A stretch of DNA of 64,000 nucleotides. Source: Parapedobacter soli. Lineage in GTDB: Bacteria; Bacteroidota; Bacteroidia; Sphingobacteriales; Sphingobacteriaceae. The position numbers were made by a program, and so were the translations under genes. Within the stretch, counting starts at the first letter, position 1, and each line of letters begins with the position of its first letter. Under the pieces are notes generated by a model, which searched no databases, was not told where the DNA came from, and saw only the letters and a program-made list of their open reading frames with translations. The DNA is taken from assembly GCF_025460835.1 (NCBI RefSeq), contig NZ_JAMXAY010000012.1:36695-100694 (forward strand), read 5' to 3'. Below are positions 53,850-63,004 of this stretch, in pieces.

Positions 53850-54341
53850 ATGAAACGATTACTATTGTTAGCACTCTTATCGCTGTGTGCCTGCAAAACC
53901 CAGCGCCTACGGAGCATATCCCAACAAGACAGCAGCCTTACACAAACAGCAACTTCCATCGAACACGTCGAAAAAGCGACGGCACAATCCACCCGACAGT
54001 ATTGGCAACAATGGGTTGCCGAATCAGCTGACATTGTCATCCTCCCGGCAGGGCCGGTATCATACCACCCTGTCTATGGATTTGAAGGCGAAGCAACCGC
54101 CATTCTCTTAGCCCATTCAACAAACAAACATACCCAGGTGTTAGCTGACCATACAGCGGCCCAACGGGATGCGGCATCATCGGCACAGCATCATACCTCA
54201 GCAAGGCATACACACGCACAGGAACACGAATCGAGGACAGACCGACAGCCCGTTTGGGGATACTCATTCAGGTGGCTGGCCATTGCGCTGGTTGCCGGGG
54301 GGCTACTGCTCGTGCTATACCGATCTCTAGGTAGACACTAA
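53850..54341 (+). CDS. Lipoprotein with C-terminal membrane helix, unimolecular-spanin-like
   Basis: 163 residues. The N-terminus is a short lipoprotein signal with lipobox Leu12-Cys-Ala-Cys15 (MKRLLLLALLSLCAC). The C-terminus has a transmembrane helix (FRWLAIALVAGGLLLVLYRSL, about 137-157) and a short basic tail. The 120 residues between are polar and mostly helical (HTQVLADHTAAQRDAASSAQHH). A protein anchored by lipid in the outer membrane and by a helix in the inner membrane is the defining layout of u-spanins such as phage T1 gp11, which fuse the two membranes in the last step of lysis. Identification is by topology and gene order, not by sequence similarity. Confidence 0.6.
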   Translation: MKRLLLLALLSLCACKTQRLRSISQQDSSLTQTATSIEHVEKATAQSTRQYWQQWVAESADIVILPAGPVSYHPVYGFEGEATAILLAHSTNKHTQVLADHTAAQRDAASSAQHHTSARHTHAQEHESRTDRQPVWGYSFRWLAIALVAGGLLLVLYRSLGRH

Positions 54342-54409
54342 TCGGGTAGGGCCCACGCTGCGCACACGGACCGGAAGACCGGCTCCAAGTGAGGAGACCC
54401 CTAAGGCTT

Positions 54410-54444
54410 AATTCCTGGCCTGGTGACGATCCGGGCCAGGAATT
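54410..54444. terminator. 11-bp inverted repeat between the spanin-like gene and the metallophosphoesterase
   Basis: AATTCCTGGCC (54410-54420) and its exact complement at 54434-54444, with a 13-base loop. There is no long T tract. It separates two convergent genes and marks the right border of the accessory stretch. Confidence 0.5.
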
Positions 54445-54457
54445 GTATCATGGTATG

Positions 54458-55966
54458 TCAGCCGTCCGGCAACCGGCGAGCAGAAACAGTTACAGTTTTA
54501 TGACTGTTGGCGCTTACATCTGCACGAACATCCAGCACTACCACACGCGAATTTTCGATGGTTTGATACACCTCGCCGCCCGTCACGCGATACCCGTCTT
54601 TGTTTTTGGGCATCACAAACCGAACATGGCAACCTGGAAGATCCAAATTAAAACAGTTAGTTAGTATCGCTTCGTTGGAATCAGACAACCCAGTATTATC
54701 CTTGCTAAACTCGAGCGTCAACTTCATCACAAGCTGGTCGTAAGGTGCTGTGGGATTTTCACAGAACCGTAGGGGCGGTGTATAATGAAACGTGTCGCCA
54801 TCGACCGTGAATAGACGAAAGAAACCCAATATTTTCTCCCAGTTGGCAATTTCCCCACTCCTACAAACGGCGCCTGGTCGGATACTCAGTGTGGGCGTCG
54901 TGCCTACAAACTCTTCATGGGGCTGGTGATTGTGCCCGTTGAGTAGGATGTTAATTCTGTGGCGATTCATAAATGAGGTATCCACACGGTCATGACGGTG
55001 CTGCGCCATGACACGCAATTTGCCAGATCCATGTATATTCAGGAAATCGTCTAAAAGCCTCCCTTGGAGTCCACTCATCGGTGCCTGATTGGGGATATCG
55101 ATAACGGGGTCACCGAGGTAGTCGTCGGAGGCAACAATACGCGTGTCGAAGTACGAAAATCCATACACCCGCCTTCCCATTAACTTATTCCACTGTGCGG
55201 CTTTGGCTGTATAGTCATCTGCCTTGGGGCCGTAGAAATCGTGGTTGCCGGGGATGGAGAACACCGGGGCGTCGAATCCGTAAACGCCCGAAAATCCATG
55301 CGCTCCTTCAAAGAAATTCTTGTATTTCTCTTCCGCCAGCGGCGGATGGTCAAATCCGGAGCGAACGACACCGCCCCAACCCAATGAATCGGCATCGAAA
55401 CGGGTATAATCGTGGATGATGTCGCCGGTGACGATGACGTATTCGGGATGGATGATGTTGGCCACCTCGATAAACCGATCGAGCAGTTCCAGTTCCTTGG
55501 CGTATCCATTTTCCGGCGTGCCGACCCATTGCCGCGACATATGCGGATCGCTGATGTGGATGAAGCGATGCGGGTTGCGGAAGGCGTTGAGCACCTTGAC
55601 CGACCGCCTGGAGACGTTGGTTTCGCCCCCGCTTTTGACAATCAGGTCGTACAGTTCTTCGGGCGTGCCCTCGGGTATCGTAATCCGGATCAGCGTACCG
55701 ACCGCTGCTCGGGTGAAGGAATCGTATTCGAACCGCCCGCGTTGGACGGTGTCCGCAGAAAGGACTACCCGGTTATAGGGCCCGGAGAGAATGATCGAGT
55801 CTACCGGCAGCGCCGCCGGGTTGTCATAGAGAATGTCGATGGATTTGCCTACCGGTGCAATCGCCGGGCAGGCACGCCAGGGATACACAATCTGGTTGGC
55901 CGCCGTACGGAGGCCGAACGCCAGCAGGCAGATCGTGGCAGACAGGATTATATGGTTCCGTTTCAT
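54458..55966 (-). CDS. Secreted metallophosphoesterase (calcineurin-like)
   Basis: 502 residues from the ATG at 55966 (MKRNHIILSATICLLAFGLR), a signal peptide; the longer reading from 56107 lies inside the susD gene. After a beta-sandwich domain of about 110 residues the metal-binding motifs are in order: Asp140 and His142 (HISDPHM), Asp182 (VTGDIIHD), Asn241-His242 (PGNHDF), His323 (MAQHRHD) and His345/His347 (NGHNHQPHE). It is two bases downstream of susD and is the only enzyme of this sigma-controlled locus, so it probably removes phosphate from the material imported by the SusCD pair. Confidence 0.85.
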   Translation of the reverse strand: MKRNHIILSATICLLAFGLRTAANQIVYPWRACPAIAPVGKSIDILYDNPAALPVDSIILSGPYNRVVLSADTVQRGRFEYDSFTRAAVGTLIRITIPEGTPEELYDLIVKSGGETNVSRRSVKVLNAFRNPHRFIHISDPHMSRQWVGTPENGYAKELELLDRFIEVANIIHPEYVIVTGDIIHDYTRFDADSLGWGGVVRSGFDHPPLAEEKYKNFFEGAHGFSGVYGFDAPVFSIPGNHDFYGPKADDYTAKAAQWNKLMGRRVYGFSYFDTRIVASDDYLGDPVIDIPNQAPMSGLQGRLLDDFLNIHGSGKLRVMAQHRHDRVDTSFMNRHRINILLNGHNHQPHEEFVGTTPTLSIRPGAVCRSGEIANWEKILGFFRLFTVDGDTFHYTPPLRFCENPTAPYDQLVMKLTLEFSKDNTGLSDSNEAILTNCFNLDLPGCHVRFVMPKNKDGYRVTGGEVYQTIENSRVVVLDVRADVSANSHKTVTVSARRLPDG

Positions 55967-55968
55967 GA

Positions 55969-57648
55969 TTAAAAACCTGGATTTTGCGGCATTTCTTTCG
56001 TCAGGTTGGCATCGAGTACCACCTGGGGAATCGGGTACAGCGTATCCCTCGCTGTGGCAGTCTGGTTTCCGCCGGCAAAGTTGTGGGCTTGTACCCGCTC
56101 CAGCCATTTTCCCGTCCGGAGCAAGGTATAACGCCGGTGTTCTTCTGTAATCAATTCCCGCGAGCGCTCGTCTAGGATAAAATCAAGGGTGACATCGGTG
56201 GCCGATATGTCATGGGTATGCGCCCTTCTCCGGATGATGTTGATGGTTTCTGCTGCCCCGGCGTTGTTACCCAGTTTAAACTGGGCCTCCGCTTTAAGCA
56301 GGTAGGTTTCAGCCAGCCGGAGATAAACCTGGTCGTTATACTGAAAAGATGCCTGCAGGTCGGCGGAAATGGTGTTATCCCATTTCCGGATAAATGGCCA
56401 ATCGTTGCGGGAACTCTTGGTGGTATACACCAGATCTTCCGACCAATCCAACTTAACAGTATCTCCGTAATTATACCCCGCGGGCAATCTGTCGGCCTCG
56501 CCGGGCGCATTCTGGGTGGCATCCTTCAGGATATAATAGGTGCGTATGGCGTCGTTGGAACCGCGGACGTCATCGGGATCGTACAGATTAATGGCCCATT
56601 GCGACGGAAGGGCACGTGCGATTCCGCGACCGCCCCGCTCCACGGTGTATTGCAGCGGCGCAATGCCGCCGATCTTGATTTGGTTGTTGAAATTGGTGTT
56701 GCTGTATTCCCTTCGCATCAGGCTCCCGCCGCCTCCTACCACATTATACTCCCACTGCCATACCCAAAGGGCTTCGGTGTTGCCTTCTTCGCGGTTCGAA
56801 TTGCCCTCATAAAACATATCCATGAAAGCCGAACCGGGTTCATTGCTTTTCACGCCGTACCTTTCGGTAATCAGTTTATAGGCCGGGGTGTTGATGCACT
56901 GGTCGGCCCAATACAACGCGCTGTCGGGCTTGCCTATCGTCAGGTATAATTCGGAAAGATAATGCTGAACAGCGCCTTTGCTAATTTTTCCGCGTATGGC
57001 AGGTTCTGCGGATAGGTATTGCTCGGCAAACAGCCAGTCTGCTTTTATCTGGTTGCGGACTTCCGCCCGGGGGGTACGTTCCCAGTCCGTTTTTATGTCA
57101 GATCCCTGGGCTTCTTCCAGCGACAGGGGTACATCGCCCCAGCAAAACGTTAAGTGCCGGTATGCCCATGCGCGCAATGCTTTGGCTTCGGCAAGGACCC
57201 GGTTTTTGTTCTGTTCGGGGGTTGCACCGCCGCCGGTCCAGTCAACTTCCGTTCCGCTTTCTGCCCGGTTGATAATGGTATTGGCGGCATTCACGATTTT
57301 GTATAACCACAGAAAAACACCTGAGAGGCCCGAATTGGTGGAAACGTTCAGGCTTTTCCAATTTTGCGTGATGGAGCCGATATAAGCGGAATTGTGGGCG
57401 ACTAAATTGTCCGTTCCAACGGTCGCAATCATCGCAGTCAGGTTATTGCTGGCACCATTAACTGCTTCTCTTTCCCTTCTAACCAGTGAATATAATCCAT
57501 TCAGGCCTGCTTCAAATCCATCGAGGTTTGTATACAGGGTTTCAGCGGTGATCAAGTGGGGTGGCGTTTCGTCCAGCCAACCCTGGGAACAACCTGCCGC
57601 AATCCATACGATGGCGGAAACAAAGGCAATGTTTAACAACTTTTTCAT
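55969..57648 (-). CDS. SusD/RagB family outer-membrane lipoprotein
   Basis: 559 residues. Lipobox at VWIAAGC (Cys19-20 region), then SQGWLDETPPHLITAETLYTNLDGFEAGLNGLYSLV. SusD landmarks: AKALRAWAYRHLTFCWGDVPLSL, RLAETYLLKAEAQFKLGNNAGAAETINIIRRRA, RSRELITEEHRRYTLLRTGKWLE and the closing LYPIPQVVLDANLTKEMPQNPGF. Partner of the SusC gene 25 bases upstream. Confidence 0.93.
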   Translation of the reverse strand: MKKLLNIAFVSAIVWIAAGCSQGWLDETPPHLITAETLYTNLDGFEAGLNGLYSLVRREREAVNGASNNLTAMIATVGTDNLVAHNSAYIGSITQNWKSLNVSTNSGLSGVFLWLYKIVNAANTIINRAESGTEVDWTGGGATPEQNKNRVLAEAKALRAWAYRHLTFCWGDVPLSLEEAQGSDIKTDWERTPRAEVRNQIKADWLFAEQYLSAEPAIRGKISKGAVQHYLSELYLTIGKPDSALYWADQCINTPAYKLITERYGVKSNEPGSAFMDMFYEGNSNREEGNTEALWVWQWEYNVVGGGGSLMRREYSNTNFNNQIKIGGIAPLQYTVERGGRGIARALPSQWAINLYDPDDVRGSNDAIRTYYILKDATQNAPGEADRLPAGYNYGDTVKLDWSEDLVYTTKSSRNDWPFIRKWDNTISADLQASFQYNDQVYLRLAETYLLKAEAQFKLGNNAGAAETINIIRRRAHTHDISATDVTLDFILDERSRELITEEHRRYTLLRTGKWLERVQAHNFAGGNQTATARDTLYPIPQVVLDANLTKEMPQNPGF

Positions 57649-57673
57649 TAGCTATACTATGAAGCGTTTACAA

Positions 57674-60600
57674 TTAAAATTCAAGATTTAAGCCGATCAC
57701 GTATTCCTTTTGCAGGGGAATATTCCGCTGTCCGTTCAATTCGGGATCCATCCCCCCGAATCGGGTGAGGGTAAAGAGGTTCCTGCCAGTAAGGTAAAGC
57801 TGGCATTTGCCGATACCGTAACGCGACAAAGCGCTTTTCGCGAAATCGTATGCGATTGAAACATCCTTGATCCGGACAAAGCCTGCGTGTTCATAAGGAG
57901 CTGCGCTTTTCCCGTCCTGAAGGTTGGCATTCCATGTGTTCATGTACCATTCGTTTGTCGGGTTATCCGGCCGCCACCAGTTCTTTTTGGTGGTGGTCAT
58001 CCGAACGGCTTGATCTACGTCCGTATCGTTCAGTAGGGTGTTGTTTTTGGTGACGCCATGAACGCCGTGGATAAACACATTCACTGTCAGATTTTTATAG
58101 GAGAACGTATTGTTCATTCCCCAGATGTACTTCGGATCCCGCTGCCCGATGATGACCCGGTCGTAATCGGGTGAAAGCACGCCGTCCGGTACACCATCCG
58201 GGCCGCTGACGTCTTTGATTTTGATGTATCCCGGTTGGGTTCCATACGCCTTGGCTTCTTCGGCTTCGTCCAATTGCCAGACACCGTCCCATTTATAGCC
58301 GTAGTTCACCAAAATGGGCTTTCCGATAAACCAGGTGCTGGCAACATCGTCGATTTCATTTCCGTTTTCATCCAGCATCCCGTAAAGGGAAACGATTTTG
58401 TTCTTTACAAAAGAGATATTTCCGGTGGTTTCCCATTGGAAATTCTCCGTGGTGAGGTTCCGGGAGGTAAACGATACTTCCAGTCCCTTGTTTTCCGTTT
58501 GCCCGATGTTCTGGGTGATGGAGCTTACGCCGTATATGGGAGAGATGGTCCGGTCAAGGAGCAGGTCGAAGGTGTTCGACTTGTAAAAATTGACGTCTCC
58601 GATAATCCGGTTGTTCAGGATCCCAAAATCGAGGCCCAGGTTCAACGTTCTTGTGGTCTCCCAGCCGAGGTCGTCCTGCCCCAGTTTGCTGGGGACGTAC
58701 CCCGGCAGCGTGGTTGATCCGGCCACGATATCCTCGGAAGAGAGACGGGAAATGGTCTCATAGGCCGAAATCGCCTGGTTTCCACTGAGCCCGATCGAAG
58801 CCCGAAGTTTCAGCTCATTGACCACGTCGTTCCATCCGAAGAAGTCTTCCCGGGAAATATTCCAGCCAACAGCCAATGAAGGGAAAAAGCCCCATTTTGT
58901 TTTCGCGCCAAACCCGGAATAGCCGTCATTGCGCCCGGTCAGCGTAAGCAGATACCGGCTATCGTAGGCATAATTGATGCGCAGCATGCTTGATAGCAGC
59001 GAGGTTTCGGTATTTGAAAACCCGGGGACAACCAGCTCGGCCTGGGGTGCGGAATACCAGGTCAGGAAATCGTTGGGAAAACCCTGTGCGTCCACACTGT
59101 TGGTGTTGCTTCGGGAGTTTTCAAAACTGTAAAGTCCGGTAGCGAAAACACTGTGCTTGCCAAATTCCCGGTTATAATTGATGATATTTTCGATCACCAC
59201 GTTTCTGGACAATCCCCGGCTCGTTGCGGCGTCGCCGCTGTTGGAAAGTCCGCGCTGCGTATTCCGCCCATAATAGGTGGCATCGTTGGAGAACCCCAAC
59301 CGGATTCCCGCATTGATCCGGTATTGCAGCCCCTTCACAAACGGAAAGTCGACCACCGCATAATTATTGGATACTACTTGGTACGATTCGTCAATATTTT
59401 TGGCAAGCGTCCCCATCAGCGGATTGCGGAAATAGGTGTCTTCAGGCCATGGGTAAATGGTCAGTTCGCCATTTTCGTCGTATGCTTTGGTAAACGGGTT
59501 CATCCAGAATACACCCTGGTCTCCATCCCAGGTAGGCGCAATACCCCCGGCATCGGTGTAGGCAAGCTGGGTGCGGGTACCCACGGTCAGCCAGTTCTTG
59601 AATTTGGTATCCACGTTGATCCGGGAGGTCAATTTCAGGTAATCGTCATTGACGGCCAGTCCGGTTACATCGGTTATCCCGGTGGAAATGTAATATTGCG
59701 TCTCCTTGAATCCGCCGGAAAAAGAAAGATTGTGCTGCGTGCTTTTTCCATTGCGCAGCGCCAGGTCCAGCCAATCGACCCATTCCCCCGATTCGTAGAT
59801 GTCCAGTTCCGAAGAGGTGAAGGCTTCGGGATTCCGTTCCGTTTTGAAACGGTAGAATTCTTCTCCCTTCATGATGTCCGGTAGGTTGGCAAACCGCTGC
59901 ATGGAATAATAGCCGTTGTATCGGATCTTGGTGTCTCCGCCCTTTCCCGATTTTGTCGTGACGAGAATGACGCCGTTGCTTCCCCTGGATCCGTAAATTG
60001 CCGCAGCGGAGGCGTCTTTCAGCACCTCGACGGAAGCAACATCGTTGGGGTTGACGTCGCCAAGCCCTCCGGCGATCCCATCGATGACCACCAGCGGGGA
60101 CGTGCTGGCTTTTATGGAATTCCGGCCCCGCATCATGACGGATTGCGAGGGTGCGGCTCCGGCTGACGAAGTAGAGACCTGTACGCCGGGGATCGCGCCT
60201 TGTATGGCTTGGGTCAGATTGACGTTTGGAGCCATTTCCAGCCGTTCCATCGGAAGTGAAGCAACCGTTCCGGTGATGTCTCGTTTCTTTTGCGTGCCAT
60301 AACCCACCACGACCACCTCATCGAGATCACTTACACTGCTCTGCAGCACGGCATCTAGCGTAGTCTGCGTACCGATAATGTGTTCGACTGAGACATGCCC
60401 GATATTGGTAAATGTGAGGGTTGTCCCGCCTTCGGGGATTTGGAGTTCATACCTGCCGCTGGTATTCGTTGTGGTCACGGCATTGGTTCCTGCCACCCGT
60501 ACCGTCACCCCCGCTAAGGGGGCTCCCTCGGTGTCGGTGACCTGTCCCGAAATTACCCGTTGTTGCACCGATTCGATCTCAGGCGTCCGATCGCTGCGGG

Positions 60601-60937
60601 TAGCAGGCACCACAGTGCTTTTTCTTTTGATCACTATCGTCTTATTTTCGATGGTTGCCTCCAGCGGAAGCCCCGTGAAAATCGTTTCTAAAAATTGGTC
60701 GACGGGCATGTTTTTAGCGTCGACAGAGATGGGTTTGGTGTTTTTCACTACCGCTTCCGCGGTGAAGACGGTGTACCCAGTTTGCTGCCTGATGGCTTGC
60801 AATATCTTATCAAATGAAAGGCGATTTCCTTTCAGGGTTACCGTTTGGGCATTTGTCGCGGCACTGACATGCAGCAGTCCTGCCAACATAAAGAGTAAAA
60901 GTAACCTCATTACCCTCACTAAGTAATTCTTATTCAT
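57674..60937 (-). CDS. SusC/RagA family transporter with N-terminal STN signalling domain
   Basis: 1087 residues. After the signal peptide an STN domain (about 30-105, LSFDKILQAIRQQTGYTVFTAEAVV ... FLETIFTGLPLEATIENKTIVIKRKS), which in this family touches FecR across the periplasm. Then a CarboxypepD-regulatory-like domain (ISGQVTDTEGAPLAGVTVRVAG), the plug (DEVVVVGYGTQKKRDITGTVASL, KDASAAAIYGSRGSNGVILVTTKSG) and the barrel ending YVIGLNLEF. The STN domain and the FecR and sigma genes upstream show a ligand-sensing relay from the outer membrane to transcription. Confidence 0.95.
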   Translation of the reverse strand: MNKNYLVRVMRLLLLFMLAGLLHVSAATNAQTVTLKGNRLSFDKILQAIRQQTGYTVFTAEAVVKNTKPISVDAKNMPVDQFLETIFTGLPLEATIENKTIVIKRKSTVVPATRSDRTPEIESVQQRVISGQVTDTEGAPLAGVTVRVAGTNAVTTTNTSGRYELQIPEGGTTLTFTNIGHVSVEHIIGTQTTLDAVLQSSVSDLDEVVVVGYGTQKKRDITGTVASLPMERLEMAPNVNLTQAIQGAIPGVQVSTSSAGAAPSQSVMMRGRNSIKASTSPLVVIDGIAGGLGDVNPNDVASVEVLKDASAAAIYGSRGSNGVILVTTKSGKGGDTKIRYNGYYSMQRFANLPDIMKGEEFYRFKTERNPEAFTSSELDIYESGEWVDWLDLALRNGKSTQHNLSFSGGFKETQYYISTGITDVTGLAVNDDYLKLTSRINVDTKFKNWLTVGTRTQLAYTDAGGIAPTWDGDQGVFWMNPFTKAYDENGELTIYPWPEDTYFRNPLMGTLAKNIDESYQVVSNNYAVVDFPFVKGLQYRINAGIRLGFSNDATYYGRNTQRGLSNSGDAATSRGLSRNVVIENIINYNREFGKHSVFATGLYSFENSRSNTNSVDAQGFPNDFLTWYSAPQAELVVPGFSNTETSLLSSMLRINYAYDSRYLLTLTGRNDGYSGFGAKTKWGFFPSLAVGWNISREDFFGWNDVVNELKLRASIGLSGNQAISAYETISRLSSEDIVAGSTTLPGYVPSKLGQDDLGWETTRTLNLGLDFGILNNRIIGDVNFYKSNTFDLLLDRTISPIYGVSSITQNIGQTENKGLEVSFTSRNLTTENFQWETTGNISFVKNKIVSLYGMLDENGNEIDDVASTWFIGKPILVNYGYKWDGVWQLDEAEEAKAYGTQPGYIKIKDVSGPDGVPDGVLSPDYDRVIIGQRDPKYIWGMNNTFSYKNLTVNVFIHGVHGVTKNNTLLNDTDVDQAVRMTTTKKNWWRPDNPTNEWYMNTWNANLQDGKSAAPYEHAGFVRIKDVSIAYDFAKSALSRYGIGKCQLYLTGRNLFTLTRFGGMDPELNGQRNIPLQKEYVIGLNLEF

Positions 60938-61025
60938 TAACTTTGAACAGTTTGGATGGTTTAAAGTATTTAGCGCTATCCCGACTGTTTGAGGGAGGTG
61001 TTGGTAGCACTTCCCTTATTTTTTT
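60938..61025 (+). ncRNA. Candidate cis-antisense RNA in the susC leader
   Basis: On the + strand, opposite to the flanking genes, TAACTTTG (60938-60945) matches the -7 box, and an intrinsic terminator follows: stem AGGGAGGTG/CACTTCCCT (60992-61016, one G-U pair, loop TTGGTAG) with a T-rich tail to 61025. A transcript of about 75 bases would be fully complementary to the leader of the susC message. DonS-type antisense RNAs of Bacteroides sit at this place in ECF/FecR-controlled loci and have this size. No good -33 element is seen, so the call is tentative. Confidence 0.45.
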
Positions 61026-61086
61026 GACGCCAGCCTACGTCATTACGGTCTCCTTGTACGTTTTGTCAGCTCGGTCTGCGAGAGAC

Positions 61087-62331
61087 CTACGGCTTACCTC
61101 CTTTTTTATCGTATATCGTTAATTTCTTATCGGCTACACTCAGCTCATAATTTACCTCCAGCACATCGAGCATCTTCAACACCACCGAAAGGTTTTGACT
61201 GCGGTAGGCATCACCGACCAATTGGCCGGATGGCACACCCCCGGGATACACGATATCTAAATCATACCATCGTGAGACCTCATTCATAACTTGTTGGAAA
61301 GACTTTCCGTCAAAATGGAATTTACCCGACTTCCAAGCGGTTACAGCACTGACGTCGACAAGGGATTTTACTAAATTACCATTGTCCACAAAGGATTGCT
61401 CGCCGGGTACAAGTGTAATGAAGTCTGTGCTTGCTGAGGCTCCTTGCTCTGGGGCCGCCTGAATTTTGACCCGTCCCTCCACTAAGGTGGTTTTGACACC
61501 TGCCTCATCTGGGTAAGCGGTAACATTGAACTCCGTACCCAACACTTCAATGAGCTGTCCACTACTGTTCACTTTAAAAGGACGATTGGCGTCGTGTGAC
61601 ACCTGGAAATAGGCCTCGCCTTCTACTTCTACTATCCGTTCCGTTAATCCGAATTTGGCGGGATAACGTAACGTGGTAGCGGCATTGAGCCACACCTGCG
61701 TACCATCCGGCAACTCAACATAATAGGTACCGCCCATGGGGGTCGACAATTCTAATAAAGGCACCGCCAACCGTTCTACATCGGCATCACTCGGGGATAA
61801 TGACAGCAATGACGTACCATCATCGTACAGAATCTCATCATCGTCAACAACAATCCCCCTTTGGATTTCGTCGAGTGTGATAACTCGTCCGTCTGCTAAC
61901 TTGAGCATAGCCCTATTGCCACCCGGTGCGATATCATTCACCATCTCTGTATATACGGTATTTTCAACAGATATCACATCATCGCGAAGCATCATCCAGG
62001 ATACGGTGCCCGCCACCAGCAATACCGCGGCAGCCGCATAAGGCAGCATTCGTCGGATGCTGTACGGCTTGGAAGATGGATCAGTTTCGGAAATGCGACT
62101 GCCCACATTTTTTCGAAGCTTATCGGTAAAATCTTGCTCGTCTCCCTGTTCTAACTCATAGCGCAGCAACACCAATTCCTCGATGCTTTTCCCTTCTTCA
62201 ATTTGCGCTAATAAATCTTGGTATACCGCATCACTGCCTGCCCAACGCATGAGTTCAGCTTCTTCTGAGGCAGACAATGCACCAGAAAGCTTTTTCTTTA
62301 ACAGTTCTGCAATATAATGGGTATCCAACAT
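61087..62331 (-). CDS. FecR-family anti-sigma factor
   Basis: 414 residues. A cytoplasmic N-terminal helix region (about 1-90, with LSGALSASEEAELMRWAGSD) binds the sigma factor. One membrane helix follows at 95-115 (MLPYAAAAVLLVAGTVSWMML), then the periplasmic FecR domain (MLKLADGRVITLDEIQ, MGGTYYVELPDGTQVWLNAATTLRYPAKF) and a C-terminal STN-like domain (FHFDGKSFQQVMNEVSRWYDLDIVYPGG). It lies between the sigma factor and susC. Confidence 0.93.
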   Translation of the reverse strand: MLDTHYIAELLKKKLSGALSASEEAELMRWAGSDAVYQDLLAQIEEGKSIEELVLLRYELEQGDEQDFTDKLRKNVGSRISETDPSSKPYSIRRMLPYAAAAVLLVAGTVSWMMLRDDVISVENTVYTEMVNDIAPGGNRAMLKLADGRVITLDEIQRGIVVDDDEILYDDGTSLLSLSPSDADVERLAVPLLELSTPMGGTYYVELPDGTQVWLNAATTLRYPAKFGLTERIVEVEGEAYFQVSHDANRPFKVNSSGQLIEVLGTEFNVTAYPDEAGVKTTLVEGRVKIQAAPEQGASASTDFITLVPGEQSFVDNGNLVKSLVDVSAVTAWKSGKFHFDGKSFQQVMNEVSRWYDLDIVYPGGVPSGQLVGDAYRSQNLSVVLKMLDVLEVNYELSVADKKLTIYDKKGGKP

Positions 62332-62413
62332 AGTTTTTTCAGTCGTGTTGGTATAGAAACGGGAACGACGACAAAACCTGTCACATTATTTTACATTTTT
62401 TCTGAAAATCTTT

Positions 62414-63004
62414 TTAGTTTACCCAACGATCGACTAAGGGCAATAGAATTAACAGGTACCAGAGCGCCTTTTTATCCTTGAAAACGACGCGGAGCTTAGC
62501 AAGCGCGCGGGAGCGGGCTAGGAAGATTGCATTGGCGGATATACCCAGCTTATCACTGATTTCTTCGGTGGTCAAATCCTCCACATAGCTCATCCTAAAC
62601 ACCGAAGCTTGCTGCTCAGGCAGGTTATTAATCTCTTGATAGATTAATTCAACCAATTCGACTTCGATGATTTGCGACAACAAGTCCTTTTGGGGATAGG
62701 CCAACTCGTCGGTAATTTCAGGGTCGTACTGGATTTTATTTTTAGGGGAATCCAAAAAGTCATAACATGCGTTTCGGGTGGCAATGTATAGGAATGCTTT
62801 TACATTTTGGGGAGTATGGAAATTTTCACGGTTACTCCAGAGTTTATAAAACACATCGGAAACAACTTCTTCGGCGACCTCTTTTTTACGGACCAATGAA
62901 TACGCAAAGAACCGCAACGGCTTACCATAAATAGCCATGAAATGATGAAGGCCAGATTCCTGCCCTTCGCGCAATGCCTGCAGATGGAAATCACTCTTCG
63001 TCAT
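62414..63004 (-). CDS. ECF-type RNA polymerase sigma factor
   Basis: 196 residues. Region 2: FFAYSLVRKKEVAEEVVSDVFYKLWSNRENF. Region 4: RMSYVEDLTTEEISDKLGISANAIFLARSRALAKLRVVF. A hydrophobic C-terminal tail (LWYLLILLPLVDRW) may help membrane or FecR contact. Together with FecR and the STN-type SusC it forms the FecIR-like relay. First gene of the locus; no clear vegetative promoter is visible upstream. Confidence 0.93.
   Translation of the reverse strand: MTKSDFHLQALREGQESGLHHFMAIYGKPLRFFAYSLVRKKEVAEEVVSDVFYKLWSNRENFHTPQNVKAFLYIATRNACYDFLDSPKNKIQYDPEITDELAYPQKDLLSQIIEVELVELIYQEINNLPEQQASVFRMSYVEDLTTEEISDKLGISANAIFLARSRALAKLRVVFKDKKALWYLLILLPLVDRWVN

Noticed and set aside
45527..54444. Complete prophage
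   Set aside because: No terminase, portal, capsid, tail or integrase gene could be recognised; only lysis-like functions are present.
54389..54664. 91-codon + strand frame after the spanin-like gene
   Set aside because: It runs antisense into the end of the metallophosphoesterase gene across the inverted repeat and has no recognisable feature.
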